From positions 145,643 through 209,642 of the forward strand of contig NZ_JAGFNU010000006.1 of assembly GCF_018457175.1 (NCBI RefSeq): 64,000 nucleotides of DNA. Reading direction: 5' to 3'. The translations under genes and the position numbers were made by a program. Below the pieces are notes generated by a model. It made no database searches and was not told the origin of the DNA. It was given only the letters and a program-made list of their open reading frames with translations. This DNA comes from Pseudohalocynthiibacter aestuariivivens. GTDB taxonomy: Bacteria > Pseudomonadota > Alphaproteobacteria > Rhodobacterales > Rhodobacteraceae. The first letter of the stretch is position 1, and every line of letters starts with the position of its first letter. This document shows, piece after piece, positions 9,942 through 18,993 of the stretch.

Positions 9942-10079
9942 TTAGACTGCCGCTCCGGAACGGCGCTTGCTGGTTCGGCGAAACAATCCTGACAATATGG
10001 CCTTTAGCGCATCTGCGCGTGCTTGATGCGCTGCTTCAAATGCATTTCGTGTCTTTCTTGATGTTGTGCCTTCAATCAT
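9942..10079 (-). CDS. Small basic protein, 45 residues, unknown
   Basis: A 45-codon frame begins MIEGTTSRKTRNAFEAAHQA and has a basic C-terminus ending in RSGAAV. AGGT lies about eight bases before the ATG. The composition (amphipathic helix of the NAFEAAHQARADALKAIL type, then an Arg/Lys-rich tail) resembles the short DUF1127-like or RSP_7527-like proteins common in Rhodobacterales, which are thought to bind RNA or nucleic acids, but I cannot assign it firmly. It ends just beyond the terminator that it shares with phaB. Supporting points are the ribosome binding site, the helix-forming composition and the shared terminator. Confidence 0.5.
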   Translation of the reverse strand: MIEGTTSRKTRNAFEAAHQARADALKAILSGLFRRTSKRRSGAAV

Positions 10080-10184
10080 TTTATTACCTATCTACATTTG
10101 AAAAACTGAACTGGAATTCAGATCGACGTTCTGAAGGCTATTTACAAACAAGGCTTTTAGTCGCTTCGGTTTAGTTTTACTTAA

Positions 10185-10496
10185 CTGTATGCAGGATCGT
10201 TTACTGCCCTTCGTGCCTTTGAGGCTGCTGCACGGCATATGAGCTTTGCCAAAGCCGCAGACATAGGAACATCGCCAAAGGTTGGTCCTCGACTCTCCCA
10301 CGCAGATCACGCACATGATGCTGCGATCTCCGGCAGCGGTGTTGTATTGGGGCACTATTCGCTTGCGGAAAAAGCCCTGCGAGATGGGCAGCTCGCCGCC
10401 CCATTTAAGATTGCAATTGACTTACCCTACAAATACAGATTCGTGTGCCTAAGTGGCACAGAGACACGCCTAAATATTGCTGCGTTCAAACAATAG
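10185..10496 (+). pseudogene. GcvA-type LysR regulator, internally deleted relic
   Basis: The frame encodes the first part of a LysR helix-turn-helix (GSFTALRAFEAAARHMSFAK, about residues 4-23) and then jumps to the C-terminal end of the effector domain (SGSGVVLGHYSLAEKALRDG and CLSGTETRLNIAAFKQ, a typical GcvA-family ending). About 200 middle residues are missing, the recognition helix is gone, and no start codon lies upstream before an in-frame TAA at 10182. The two halves are in the same frame, so a single in-frame deletion is the simplest explanation. It is a non-functional relic unless the remaining ORF from ATG 10239 is used. Confidence 0.8.
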
Positions 10497-10570
10497 CTTC
10501 ATTCGGAAATTAGTGTAATGAAAACTTTCCGCGACAGACACGATTTCATCAACGCTGATGAGCTATCTGG

Positions 10571-11446
10571 ATGACCCGCAGTAAAGCAACAGGCATCGGT
10601 TTTGTCGCAGTCCTACTGTGGGCTTTGCTTGCACTTTTCACCGTTGGATCTGCACCGGTTCCACCGTTGCAGCTTAGCGCCATATGCTTTGCGATCGGTG
10701 CCGGGATCGGTTTGATTTGGGCGGCACGGACCGGCGGTCTGAAACAACTCAGACATGTTTCGTGGAAGGTTTATGCCTTCGGCACGTTTGGGCTGTTTGG
10801 TTATCACTTTTTTTATTTCACGGCTTTACGCATCGCACCGGCTGCTGAAGCTGGTTTGATTGCCTATTTGTGGCCCCTGCTCATCGTTCTGATGTCTGGT
10901 TTATTGCCGGGCGAACATCTGCGTAAAGGGCATGTGATAGGCGGGCTAATCGGCTTTGCAGGTGCAGCGCTCATCGTTGCAAAAGGTGGCGTAGGCTTTC
11001 AGACCAGCGCGTTACCAGGCTATGCGCTGGCATTTCTCTGTGCATTGACATGGGCAAGCTATTCCGTTTTGTCGCGACGCTTAGGCGACACACCTACCGC
11101 AAGCGTTGCCGTTTTTTGCGCGCTAACAGCTGTGCTTGCCTTTGGCGCGCATCTTTTCATGGAAGAAACGCAATGGCCCACGTCAGCAATCGGCTGGTTA
11201 TCTTGTATCGCACTGGGGCTGGGGCCTGTCGGCCTTGCGTTTTATGTTTGGGATATTGGCGTAAAACAAGGTGACATCCAGCTTCTGGGTGTTGCCTCTT
11301 ACGCAGCACCACTTTTGTCTACAATTGCGTTGATTCTTGCCGGGGTCGCAACGGCCAACTGGCCTCTTTTGCTGGCTGCAGCCCTGATTGCTGGTGGCGC
11401 AGCTCTGGCGGCACGCGCCAGCGCTGCAGCCTCCGATTCCAACTAG
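10571..11446 (+). CDS. EamA/DMT-family exporter
   Basis: A 291-residue inner membrane protein with about ten hydrophobic segments arranged as two EamA repeats; the second begins near residue 147. Proteins of this type export small metabolites, including amino acids (YddG-like members). The overall pattern, with a PLLPG-type loop after the fourth segment, resembles YddG-like exporters, but the substrate is not readable. The gene follows the LysR relic, which may once have controlled it. It is convergent with the YdcH-like gene and overlaps its stop by 4 bases. Confidence 0.85.
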   Translation: MTRSKATGIGFVAVLLWALLALFTVGSAPVPPLQLSAICFAIGAGIGLIWAARTGGLKQLRHVSWKVYAFGTFGLFGYHFFYFTALRIAPAAEAGLIAYLWPLLIVLMSGLLPGEHLRKGHVIGGLIGFAGAALIVAKGGVGFQTSALPGYALAFLCALTWASYSVLSRRLGDTPTASVAVFCALTAVLAFGAHLFMEETQWPTSAIGWLSCIALGLGPVGLAFYVWDIGVKQGDIQLLGVASYAAPLLSTIALILAGVATANWPLLLAAALIAGGAALAARASAAASDSN

Positions 11447-11610
11447 GCGTCGGTTAAACGTGTAATTTCTTCTTTTAATTTGAGTTTTCGTTTTTTCATT
11501 TTAGCGATCTGAAATTCATCAGCGCCCGGGCTGCGTTGCGCGGCCTCTACTTCCTCAGATAATGTTTGATGCTTCTTGCGGAGTTCCTGTACATGTGAAC
11601 TCATTGTCAT
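11443..11610 (-). CDS. YdcH/DUF465-family small protein
   Basis: A 55-residue, highly charged helical protein starting MTMSSHVQELRKKHQTLSEE and ending KEEITRLTDA, with the central KMKKRKLKLKEE typical of the DUF465 (YdcH) family. Members are short coiled coils of unknown role. The start is ATG at 11610, because GGAGG lies five bases upstream; a second ATG at 11604 is closer to the family norm. Its stop overlaps that of the convergent EamA gene. Confidence 0.88.
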   Translation of the reverse strand: MTMSSHVQELRKKHQTLSEEVEAAQRSPGADEFQIAKMKKRKLKLKEEITRLTDA

Positions 11611-11735
11611 TCTTGTCCTCCGTCATATAAGATTTACCATCACATACAGTCGAACACAGATTTTGAGTCGTGTCACGCTTCACCGCAGCATGCGGCGGAT
11701 TTTTTCCCGGTAAAATGCGAAATACCTTAGTAACC

Positions 11736-12503
11736 CTAGCGCCCACCAAACTTGAGAGCCACACCGTCGCGCAACACTGACCGAATCTGATCCGTGTAGC
11801 TTTCCCGATCACCAGCATGCGCTACCCCCTGATGCATAACACGCGGAGAATAAAGCCGAAAAGCGGCGCGACCACCCTTGCGCGCACGCAACAAGAATAA
11901 ATGCGAGTCGCGCCCTAAACGCGCTGCAAGCGGCAGTATTTCGATACTTCCAAGCCTTGCGCTCACTGCCTCAAGTAACTCAGGAAGGCGGCGAATATCT
12001 TGTATAAAAGTTGCGTAGCCTTTGGGTTTAAGTCTTTTGGCAGCCGCCTGAACCCAATCTTTCATTAACGTTGCACCCGCCAAGGCGATATCACGCCCCG
12101 CATCTGGTGCGGCTGTACCATGTGCGCGATCAAAATAAGGGGGGTTGGCGATGATATGATCAAAGCTTTGGTTAAGCAGTTCTTTGGGCAGCACCCGCAA
12201 ATCGCCATTATAAACAGCCATTTCCAGATTGTTGCGCGCGGCATTTTGTACGGCCAGTTCACTATATTCGGGCTGTAATTCAATCCCACTCAGGGATAAC
12301 CCTTTGACCCTGTGTCCTAAACAAAGACTTGCAACACCTGCGCCACACCCAAGTTCAAGAACCGACTGCCCGGGAATTGCTGGAACCGAAGCGGCAAGCA
12401 AAACCGGATCAACACCCGCGCGATACCCCTTTGCTGGTTGCAGTATGTCCAACGCCCCTCCTAAGAAATGGTCGGACGTTAGCGTATTGGGATCAAATCT
12501 CAT
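11736..12503 (-). CDS. tRNA1(Val) adenine-N6 methyltransferase-like protein
   Basis: A 255-residue SAM-dependent methyltransferase of the TrmN6/YfiC type. It has the SAM-binding VLELGCGAGVASLCLG motif, and the adenine-N6 signature NPPYF, with the family's early GYRAGVDPVLLAA segment, which is typical of alphaproteobacterial members. The start is taken as ATG at 12503 (MRFDPNTLT), which is the usual family start and lies five bases after the DUF2007 stop; a longer start at ATG 12536 would overlap that gene. It probably forms a two-gene unit with DUF2007. The precise RNA target is inferred from the family. Confidence 0.85.
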   Translation of the reverse strand: MRFDPNTLTSDHFLGGALDILQPAKGYRAGVDPVLLAASVPAIPGQSVLELGCGAGVASLCLGHRVKGLSLSGIELQPEYSELAVQNAARNNLEMAVYNGDLRVLPKELLNQSFDHIIANPPYFDRAHGTAAPDAGRDIALAGATLMKDWVQAAAKRLKPKGYATFIQDIRRLPELLEAVSARLGSIEILPLAARLGRDSHLFLLRARKGGRAAFRLYSPRVMHQGVAHAGDRESYTDQIRSVLRDGVALKFGGR

Positions 12504-12507
12504 CTTT

Positions 12508-12723
12508 TCAGGACCCAAGCGGTATTTCATTGTCACTCATAACGGATCGCGCAATGAACAGATCGGATTGACGTACCATCAACCTTCGTGGAAAGATTCC
12601 AATTGATCCTTCCAGCACGCTCATATTTACGTCCATTTCAAAGCAGTCTATACCCTCGCCTTGAAGGAGCGCTTTGGCATATGCAATAATCGTCGGGTCG
12701 TTTGTTCTGAGAAGCTCTTTCAT
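12508..12723 (-). CDS. DUF2007-family small protein
   Basis: A 71-residue protein starting MKELLRTNDPTIIAYAKALL. It matches the DUF2007 pattern of a short alpha/beta protein beginning with a helix and containing CFEMDVNMS and RLMVRQSDL. DUF2007 proteins are often called signal-transducing because of similarity to a metal-binding fold; the function is not known. It lies between the methyltransferase gene and the divergent prenyl synthase, whose start is about 55 bases away. Confidence 0.85.
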   Translation of the reverse strand: MKELLRTNDPTIIAYAKALLQGEGIDCFEMDVNMSVLEGSIGIFPRRLMVRQSDLFIARSVMSDNEIPLGS

Positions 12724-12778
12724 AATGATGAGATAAGGGCATGGCGTACGATTCGTCGAGCTATGTGACGGGGATGTG

Positions 12779-13777
12779 ATGGGGCTGGTTGAAGAAAGCA
12801 TAAAACCACATGAACGCCTGAGCGAACATCTGGCCGATGATTTAGCTGCAGTTAACGTGCTTATTCGCGAGCGTATGGCGTCAAAGCACGCGCCGCGTAT
12901 CCCTCAGGTAACAGCACATCTTGTTGAGGCCGGGGGTAAAAGGTTACGCCCGATGCTGACACTAGCCGCAGCCCGACTATGCAATTACGATGGCCCGTAC
13001 CATGTGCATCTTGCTGCCACTGTGGAGTTTATCCACACGGCGACCTTGCTGCACGATGACGTTGTCGATGAATCAGGTCAACGGCGCGGGCGACCCACGG
13101 CAAACCTTCTGTGGGATAATAAATCCAGCGTTTTGGTTGGAGACTACCTGTTTTCACGCTCGTTTCAGTTGATGGTTGAAACCGGCTCACTGAAGGTTCT
13201 TGATATTCTGGCAAATGCATCGGCCACTATCGCCGAAGGTGAAGTATTGCAACTTACCGCCGCACAGGATCTTGCGACGACGGAAGATATTTATATGCAG
13301 GTTGTGCGTGGTAAAACCGCTGCGTTGTTTTCTGCTGCCACAAAAGTTGGCGGTGTTATCGCCAATGCACCCGAGGCTCAGGTTGCTGCGCTGTCCACTT
13401 ATGGTGATGCGCTCGGAATAAGCTTTCAAATCGTTGATGATCTGCTCGACTATTGGGGTTCGGGCGCGACTGGCAAGAACGTTGGCGATGATTTTCGCGA
13501 ACGAAAACTCACGCTACCTGTCATTAAAGCCGTCGCAAAAGCCAATGAAGAAGAACACGCTTTTTGGGTCCGGGCAATTGAAAAGGGTGCGCAGGGCGGC
13601 GGTGATCTAGACCATGCGCTGGTCCTGCTTAAAAAGCACAATGCCATGGAAGAGACGCGGATCGAGGCTTTGTCATGGGCCGCAAAAGCCAAGGATGCGC
13701 TTTGCGTACTACCGGACGCGCCAATCCGTCATATGCTGACAGACATCGCTGACTACGTTGTTGAACGGGTTAATTGA
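12779..13777 (+). CDS. Long-chain polyprenyl diphosphate synthase
   Basis: Extends farnesyl diphosphate with isopentenyl diphosphate to the all-trans side chain of ubiquinone (most likely decaprenyl in this group; chain length cannot be read directly). The first Asp-rich motif DDVVDE is at residues 93-98 and the second DDLLD at 220-224; GGKRLRP at 53-59 is the family's start-proximal motif. Length 332 residues from ATG 12779; GTG at 12776 is an alternative start. It is divergent from DUF2007 and its last 8 bases overlap the end of ispE, with which it converges. Confidence 0.92.
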   Translation: MGLVEESIKPHERLSEHLADDLAAVNVLIRERMASKHAPRIPQVTAHLVEAGGKRLRPMLTLAAARLCNYDGPYHVHLAATVEFIHTATLLHDDVVDESGQRRGRPTANLLWDNKSSVLVGDYLFSRSFQLMVETGSLKVLDILANASATIAEGEVLQLTAAQDLATTEDIYMQVVRGKTAALFSAATKVGGVIANAPEAQVAALSTYGDALGISFQIVDDLLDYWGSGATGKNVGDDFRERKLTLPVIKAVAKANEEEHAFWVRAIEKGAQGGGDLDHALVLLKKHNAMEETRIEALSWAAKAKDALCVLPDAPIRHMLTDIADYVVERVN

Positions 13778-14618
13778 CGCCGGATCCTAACGTTCCGGTG
13801 GCGACCCACCATTCAGGATGCCTGACTGAAATGGATCGCGTGGCTATCGAGGCGTCTTCCTCTGTTGCGTACAGCCCAAAACACGTTGCACCAGAACCTG
13901 ACATGCGTGTCAGAACAAGCTTTTTAGTCGTGGCCAGAGCCGCCAGAACATCGCCGATCACAGGCTCCATAGCGATTGCGCCGGGCTGAAGGTCATTGCG
14001 CTGGTCCAAGAGCCAGGCCGTCATTTCGCCCAGGTTTTTGAACACAGGAATAATTTCGGGCATCGATGGGTTTTCTTTTGAGGCCAAGGCCTTAAACGAC
14101 CGCGGAGTCGAAATTTCCACGCCTGGATTGACCAATACAACCCAGACAGGCGGAAGCGCGGGTATGGGCGTCAGAACTTCACCGATCCCCTGCATCCGAG
14201 CAGTTTTACTTTCAAGACAAATCGGTACATCCGCACCAAGCGAAAGAATGTCCGGAGCAGATGGCAAGGGTTGTTTGTAAAGCTTGTGAATCGCGCGCAG
14301 CATGGCCGCGGCATCCGCCGAACCTCCACCAATACCCGATGCTGCAGGCAAATGTTTTTCCAGCGTGATCGATGCACTCTGACCTGAAAGCATCAAATCT
14401 GCTGCGCGTAAAACTAGGTTGCTGTCATCAGTCGGAACACCCATGGCGCGCGGCCCTCTAACAGTAAAATGCATCTCAGGCGCTTTATCGACAGCGACCC
14501 AATCACCGATATCGGCGAACGCGACCAGGCTATCAATCAGGTGGTAACCATCACTCTGCTGCCCGGTAACATGAAGCGTCAGATTGATCTTAGCGGGGGC
14601 AAATTCCCTAATCGCCAT
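13770..14618 (-). CDS. ispE: 4-diphosphocytidyl-2-C-methyl-D-erythritol kinase
   Basis: GHMP kinase of the non-mevalonate isoprenoid pathway, 282 residues. The N-terminus reads FAPAKINLTLHVTG, and the ATP-binding glycine-rich LPAASGIGGGSADAAAML motif is present. The start is ATG at 14618; the frame extends three codons further only to a TTG. It overlaps the 3' end of the upstream TPR gene by 11 bases, suggesting coupling. It is convergent with the polyprenyl synthase gene, which uses isopentenyl units made by this pathway. Confidence 0.95.
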   Translation of the reverse strand: MAIREFAPAKINLTLHVTGQQSDGYHLIDSLVAFADIGDWVAVDKAPEMHFTVRGPRAMGVPTDDSNLVLRAADLMLSGQSASITLEKHLPAASGIGGGSADAAAMLRAIHKLYKQPLPSAPDILSLGADVPICLESKTARMQGIGEVLTPIPALPPVWVVLVNPGVEISTPRSFKALASKENPSMPEIIPVFKNLGEMTAWLLDQRNDLQPGAIAMEPVIGDVLAALATTKKLVLTRMSGSGATCFGLYATEEDASIATRSISVRHPEWWVATGTLGSGVN

Positions 14619-16302
14619 TTGCAACAAACAGCGCTTCCGATCCCTCTTCCAGCAATACTGCGTCTAGCCCAATTTCAAGCTTGCGCAATATACGTGCAGC
14701 ATCTTTTTCTTCAGGATCGAACGACATAGCCCGGCGCCATTGGAATTCTGACTCGCGGGTTCTGCCGACGGCCCATAGGACATCACCCAGATGATCGCTA
14801 ACGATTGGATCAACCGGCGCCAGTTCCGCAGCGCGCTCCATATGAACAATCGCTTCCTCGTAGCGCCCTAGCCGAAACAATGCCCAGGCCAATGAATCGA
14901 CGATGTAACCGTCGTCAGGGCGCGCGGCCACCGCTTCTTCGATCATCGCAAGTGCCTCATCCAGCTTGATTTGTTGTTCGACTAAAGAATATCCAAGATA
15001 GTTCAGAACATGTGGTTGGCCAGGATTAAGTTCTAATGCTTTCCTGAAATCCGCTTCCGATTCATCCCATCGGTTTTCGCGTTCACGCGTTATTCCACGC
15101 GAATAAAACGCGATCCACTGATCTCTTTCCGGTTCCTCAAACAGAGCGATTGCACGATCATACGCTTCTGTCGCTTCAGCATAACGCTGCAACCCGCGCA
15201 ACGTATCGCCGAGGGTCGAGTGAACGATTGGCAATTTATTATGGCTTTCAGCCAACTGCATCAGCACTTCGATCGCCGCGTCGGGCTTGCCAGAATTGCG
15301 AAGCGCCTCTGAACGGCCAAGCTCAGCTATGTGATAGACAAAGCTGTCACGAGGGACCTGATCGTAGACCTCCGTTGCCAGTTCATAGCGTTCAAGTCTT
15401 TCCAGTATACTGGCAGTCAGCAAAAGCGCCTCTTCATGATCAGGGCTTAAAAACCCAGCAATGCGCGAATAAAGCAATGTATAGGCTGGTGACGCTTCGC
15501 TACTAAGGACGCTGGCGACTGTAAAGAATACTTCAGTAATCCCGTCCTGTGCGCTGGAAACTTGCGTAAATGGCAATGTTTCACCCGTTTCAAGTGCTGC
15601 ACGCATCTCGGCGATCCCGGGCTCTGTATTGCCTTCAAATATGAGATCCAAAAGTTCTAATGCATCGCTGTTGCGCTCTAACTGGCTCAGGATTTCGATA
15701 TGCGCAATCACGCCACTGCGCGTTGCGCGGAGCGGTCCATTTGCTTCGCCAGACAAAATTTTGTCAGCGCCTTCATAGTCTCCGACCAGTGCAAGCGCCA
15801 ATGCCTTGTGGTAAAGGCCAAAAGCGCGAGTACCGCGAATTTGCGTTACGTCATCAAAACCCGTCAGGGCCTCTGTCATCTGACCTTTTCCAACCAAAGC
15901 CCATGACTGAACCAGACCATCGACCAAGGGGCCAATTCTGTGACCGTCCTTGTAGTCGTTTAAAACAGCGTCAAAATCACCAGCGGCAATATTATTGGCG
16001 ATCAGCACCATAAACCCAGCCTGACTTTCCAACCCGTCGGCCCGCATTTTTCTGGCAATAGGCAAAGCGGACTCAAGCTCGCCAAGCCCCAAATACGTCG
16101 CAACAGCGCTGTCCAAAAGAACCGGGTTTGAGGGGTCTTGCGCAAGCGCCATTGTGAAATAGCGGGCTGCCGCTTCATAATCCGATTCGATGCTTGCTTG
16201 CCTTGCGGCCAGATAAGCCCCGGCCAATCCTTCGGAAAATACCGGCCCGGAAGGGGCGAGCGCGAGCGTTGAAACTGCAAGTATTTTTAGATGCCTGATC
16301 AT
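14608..16302 (-). CDS. Exported TPR-repeat protein
   Basis: A 564-residue protein with an N-terminal signal peptide (MIRHLKILAVSTLALAPSGP) and many tandem helical repeats of the TPR type, for example AARYFTMALAQDPSNP early and EADFRKALELNPGQP and EAIVHMERAAELAPVDP late. TPR proteins are scaffolds for protein contacts. A similar TPR gene next to ispE is common in Rhodobacterales, but no specific function is established. The start at 16302 is chosen because it begins the signal peptide; the frame is open another 32 codons upstream. Confidence 0.85.
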   Translation of the reverse strand: MIRHLKILAVSTLALAPSGPVFSEGLAGAYLAARQASIESDYEAAARYFTMALAQDPSNPVLLDSAVATYLGLGELESALPIARKMRADGLESQAGFMVLIANNIAAGDFDAVLNDYKDGHRIGPLVDGLVQSWALVGKGQMTEALTGFDDVTQIRGTRAFGLYHKALALALVGDYEGADKILSGEANGPLRATRSGVIAHIEILSQLERNSDALELLDLIFEGNTEPGIAEMRAALETGETLPFTQVSSAQDGITEVFFTVASVLSSEASPAYTLLYSRIAGFLSPDHEEALLLTASILERLERYELATEVYDQVPRDSFVYHIAELGRSEALRNSGKPDAAIEVLMQLAESHNKLPIVHSTLGDTLRGLQRYAEATEAYDRAIALFEEPERDQWIAFYSRGITRERENRWDESEADFRKALELNPGQPHVLNYLGYSLVEQQIKLDEALAMIEEAVAARPDDGYIVDSLAWALFRLGRYEEAIVHMERAAELAPVDPIVSDHLGDVLWAVGRTRESEFQWRRAMSFDPEEKDAARILRKLEIGLDAVLLEEGSEALFVANGD

Positions 16303-16366
16303 ATGAAGGGGTGCCTCGAATTTATACCTCGCCGAAAAGGTAGTCATTCTATCGCGTATAAGCAAT

Positions 16367-16392
16367 GCGGGGCGGCCAATTGACCACCCCGC
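16367..16392 (-). terminator. Candidate terminator after the ETF-QO gene
   Basis: GCGGGG and CCCCGC form a stem with one internal mismatch and two more G-C pairs around an 8-base loop, 25 bases past the stop of the minus-strand ETF-ubiquinone oxidoreductase gene. No clear T-run follows, so strength is uncertain. Confidence 0.4.
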
Positions 16393-16417
16393 TAACAAAG
16401 GTTTTTTCCGGGTTTAT

Positions 16418-18070
16418 TTACATATTCGGGTAGTTCGGTCCGTCCCCGCCTTGCGGCGTCACCCATGTTATATTTTGACTTGGGTCTTTGATGTCGCATG
16501 TCTTGCAATGAACGCAGTTCTGAAAGTTGATCAGGAAGCGCGGCTCTTTACCTTCTTCCTCGACAACCTCATAAACACCAGCTGGGCAGTACCGCTGCGC
16601 AGGCTCTGCATATTTTGCGAGATTAATAGCGATTGGGATTGATGCGTCTGCGAGGTGCAAGTGTGCAGGCTGGCTTTCTTCGTGGTTGGTCATTGAAAAG
16701 CTGACATTGGTCAGCCGGTCAAACGACAGAGTCCCATCTGGTTTGGGATAGTCGATTGGCTTGTGCTTTGCGGCTTCTTCGGTTGCCTGCGCGTCGTTCT
16801 TGCCGTGCTTCATCGAACCCAGAGGGTTGAGACCGGTAATATTGGCAACCCACATATCAAAGCCACCCAAAACCAGCGACGCTGTGAGCCCCAGTTTCGA
16901 CCAAAGCGGTTTCACGTTGCGAACGCGCTTGAGATCTTTGGCAACCGGGCCTGATTTCAGATCGGCTTCATAAGCTGTGAGTTCATCACCGGAACGCCCA
17001 TCGCTGATTGCGGCATAGGCCGCCTCAGCCGCAGCTTTTCCAGACAGCATTGCATTGTGGTTGCCCTTGATGCGCGGCACGTTCACTAACCCCGCAGAAC
17101 ACCCCAAAAGAGCACCACCCGGGAAACATGTTTTTGGAACCGACTGCCAGCCCCCCTCAGAAATCGCACGCGCACCATAGGCAACGCGTTTGCCGCCTTT
17201 CAAAAGCTCAGCAACCATCGGGTGATGTTTGAAGCGCTGAAATTCCATGTATGGGAAAATGTAGGGGTTCTTATAGTTCAGGTGTACAACAAACCCGACA
17301 TAGACCTGATTGTTGTCGAGATGATAAATGAACGAACCCCCGCCAGCATTGCTGCCAAGCGGCCAACCCATAGTATGAGTTACAGTACCTTCCTTATGTT
17401 TCGCAGGGTCGATTTCCCAAATCTCTTTCATTCCGATGCCGAACTTCTGAACGTCGGAGTTCTTACTTAGGTCGTATTTGACGATCACCTCTTTTGAAAG
17501 TGAGCCGCGAACACCCTCTGACAGGAAGACATATTTGCCGTAAAGTTCCATTCCCGGTTCATAGTTCGCACCATGGGAGCCATCGGCTTCTTTGCCAAAT
17601 TCGCCGGCAACCACACCTTTGACTTCGCCGTTTTCACCGTATACCAACTCGGAACACGCCATGCCCGGGAAAATCTCCACTCCCATCTCTTCAGCTTGTT
17701 CCGCCATCCAGCGACAGACGTTACCCATTGAAACGATGTAATTGCCGTGGTTGTTCATCAGCGGTGGCATTGGGAAATTCGGAATACGAACCTGGCCAGC
17801 TTCGCCAAGGAGGTAAAAATTATCCTTTTTCACAGGCACTGTTATCGGCGCGCCCTTTTTCTTCCAGTCGGGAATAAGTGCATCAATGCCTGACGGGTCG
17901 AGCACCGCACCAGACAGAATATGCGCCCCCACTTCAGAGCCTTTTTCCAACACCACAACCTGAAGATCAGCATCAAGCTGTTTCAAACGGATCGCTGCCG
18001 ACAGGCCCGCAGGGCCAGCCCCGACGATCACAACGTCATATTCCATCGACTCGCGTTCAATCTCGGCCAT
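16418..18070 (-). CDS. Electron transfer flavoprotein-ubiquinone oxidoreductase
   Basis: Passes electrons from reduced ETF (from acyl-CoA and methylated-amine dehydrogenases) to ubiquinone at the inner membrane. Length 550 residues, as in the family. The FAD-binding VVIVGAGPAGLSAAIRL is near residue 13, and the C-terminal [4Fe-4S] cysteines appear in CPAGVYE and NCVHCKTCDIKDP. The start MAEIERESMEYDVV at 18070 is preceded by AGAAGGAAG. ETF subunit genes are not in the window. This enzyme links the acyl-CoA dehydrogenase and possibly the dimethylglycine-dehydrogenase-like enzyme elsewhere in the window to respiration (inference). Confidence 0.95.
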   Translation of the reverse strand: MAEIERESMEYDVVIVGAGPAGLSAAIRLKQLDADLQVVVLEKGSEVGAHILSGAVLDPSGIDALIPDWKKKGAPITVPVKKDNFYLLGEAGQVRIPNFPMPPLMNNHGNYIVSMGNVCRWMAEQAEEMGVEIFPGMACSELVYGENGEVKGVVAGEFGKEADGSHGANYEPGMELYGKYVFLSEGVRGSLSKEVIVKYDLSKNSDVQKFGIGMKEIWEIDPAKHKEGTVTHTMGWPLGSNAGGGSFIYHLDNNQVYVGFVVHLNYKNPYIFPYMEFQRFKHHPMVAELLKGGKRVAYGARAISEGGWQSVPKTCFPGGALLGCSAGLVNVPRIKGNHNAMLSGKAAAEAAYAAISDGRSGDELTAYEADLKSGPVAKDLKRVRNVKPLWSKLGLTASLVLGGFDMWVANITGLNPLGSMKHGKNDAQATEEAAKHKPIDYPKPDGTLSFDRLTNVSFSMTNHEESQPAHLHLADASIPIAINLAKYAEPAQRYCPAGVYEVVEEEGKEPRFLINFQNCVHCKTCDIKDPSQNITWVTPQGGDGPNYPNM

Positions 18071-18502
18071 GTTTTCTTCCTTCTGCAGCGCAAGCGCGCA
18101 CTCATCCTACCTGAATAAAACTCCGCACCTCGATATCTTCGGCAGGGAAACGCGTCAATCGTCGACGAAACAATATTTCACACGGAAAGGTAAGTTTTTA
18201 ACGACGCAACCCAACGTCATATCGTTTCACCCGGTCACACTGGTTTGAAGGGAAGGGTTTGTTCCGGCACGCCGCCGCAGGAAAACCCAATATGCAAACA
18301 CCAGTGCTACGGAAAAATAGCCGTCAATCGCGCAGTGCCAGCCAAAATGAACCGAAAGAAAATTCTCATTTGGATCTGGCTTTTTGTTTGTGATTTACCG
18401 TTGTCTAGCTAGAATTGAACTCTCATCCTATTGACTTTCCGCTGAGGGATTGAATTAACAGCACTGTGTTGCCTATTCCCCAACAAGCATTTCAGGGCAC
18501 TT
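18071..18502. other. Gap between the ETF-QO gene and greA
   Basis: A 432-base gap. It holds a PAP2 relic (listed separately), and a TTGACT element at about 18430 that could be the -35 of greA, but I see no convincing -10. No intact gene is seen. Confidence 0.6.
18227..18379 (-). pseudogene. C-terminal relic of a PAP2-superfamily phosphatase
   Basis: The minus-strand frame reads FLSVHFGWHCAIDGYFSVAL and then WVFLRRRAG to a stop. HFGWHCAIDGY contains the HxxxD of the third PAP2 phosphatase motif followed by a transmembrane segment, which is how many inositol-phosphorylceramide synthase-like PAP2 proteins end. No start or earlier motifs exist: an in-frame TAA lies about 18 bases upstream of this stretch. 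This is a decayed fragment. Confidence 0.6.
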
Positions 18503-18973
18503 ATGGAAAAAATACCTATGACACGCGCAGGGTTCACTGCGCTTGATGAAGAATTGAAAAACCTGAAAACAGTGGAACGCCCCGCTGTCATTAAAGCTAT
18601 CGCTGAAGCACGAGAACACGGCGATCTTTCCGAGAACGCCGAGTATCATGCTGCCCGTGAGAAGCAGAGCTTTATCGAAGGCCGCGTAAAAGAGCTTGAA
18701 GCTGTTATTTCGCTTGCTGAAGTTATCGACCCGAAGACCTTGAGCGGTGCAATCAAATTTGGCGCAACCGTTACGCTGGTTGATGAGGACAATGATATTG
18801 AAAAGACTTACCAGATCGTTGGCGAACCAGAAGCCGATATTGAGAACGGCAAGCTCAACATCAAATCTCCGCTTGCCCGTGCATTGATTGGGAAAGAGGA
18901 AGGTGACAGTGTAGAGGTAAGAACCCCCGGTGGGGAACGCAGCTATGAAGTATTGAACATCCTTTTCGTCTGA
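18503..18973 (+). CDS. greA: Transcription elongation factor GreA
   Basis: Rescues backtracked RNA polymerase by stimulating transcript cleavage. The 156-residue product has the N-terminal coiled-coil with the tip acidic residues (the conserved [12 protein letters not shown] segment around residues 48-59) and the C-terminal FKBP-like domain with [11 protein letters not shown]. Start [15 protein letters not shown] lies a few bases upstream. It is followed 20 bases later by an unknown membrane protein gene on the same strand. Confidence 0.97.
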   Translation: MEKIPMTRAGFTALDEELKNLKTVERPAVIKAIAEAREHGDLSENAEYHAAREKQSFIEGRVKELEAVISLAEVIDPKTLSGAIKFGATVTLVDEDNDIEKTYQIVGEPEADIENGKLNIKSPLARALIGKEEGDSVEVRTPGGERSYEVLNILFV

Positions 18974-18993
18974 CGCGGAGTCAGGGCCAACCA

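Noticed and set aside
10571..11446. Assigning this EamA gene as an aromatic amino acid exporter (YddG)
   Set aside because: Overall resemblance exists, but substrate cannot be deduced from the sequence; kept as EamA only.
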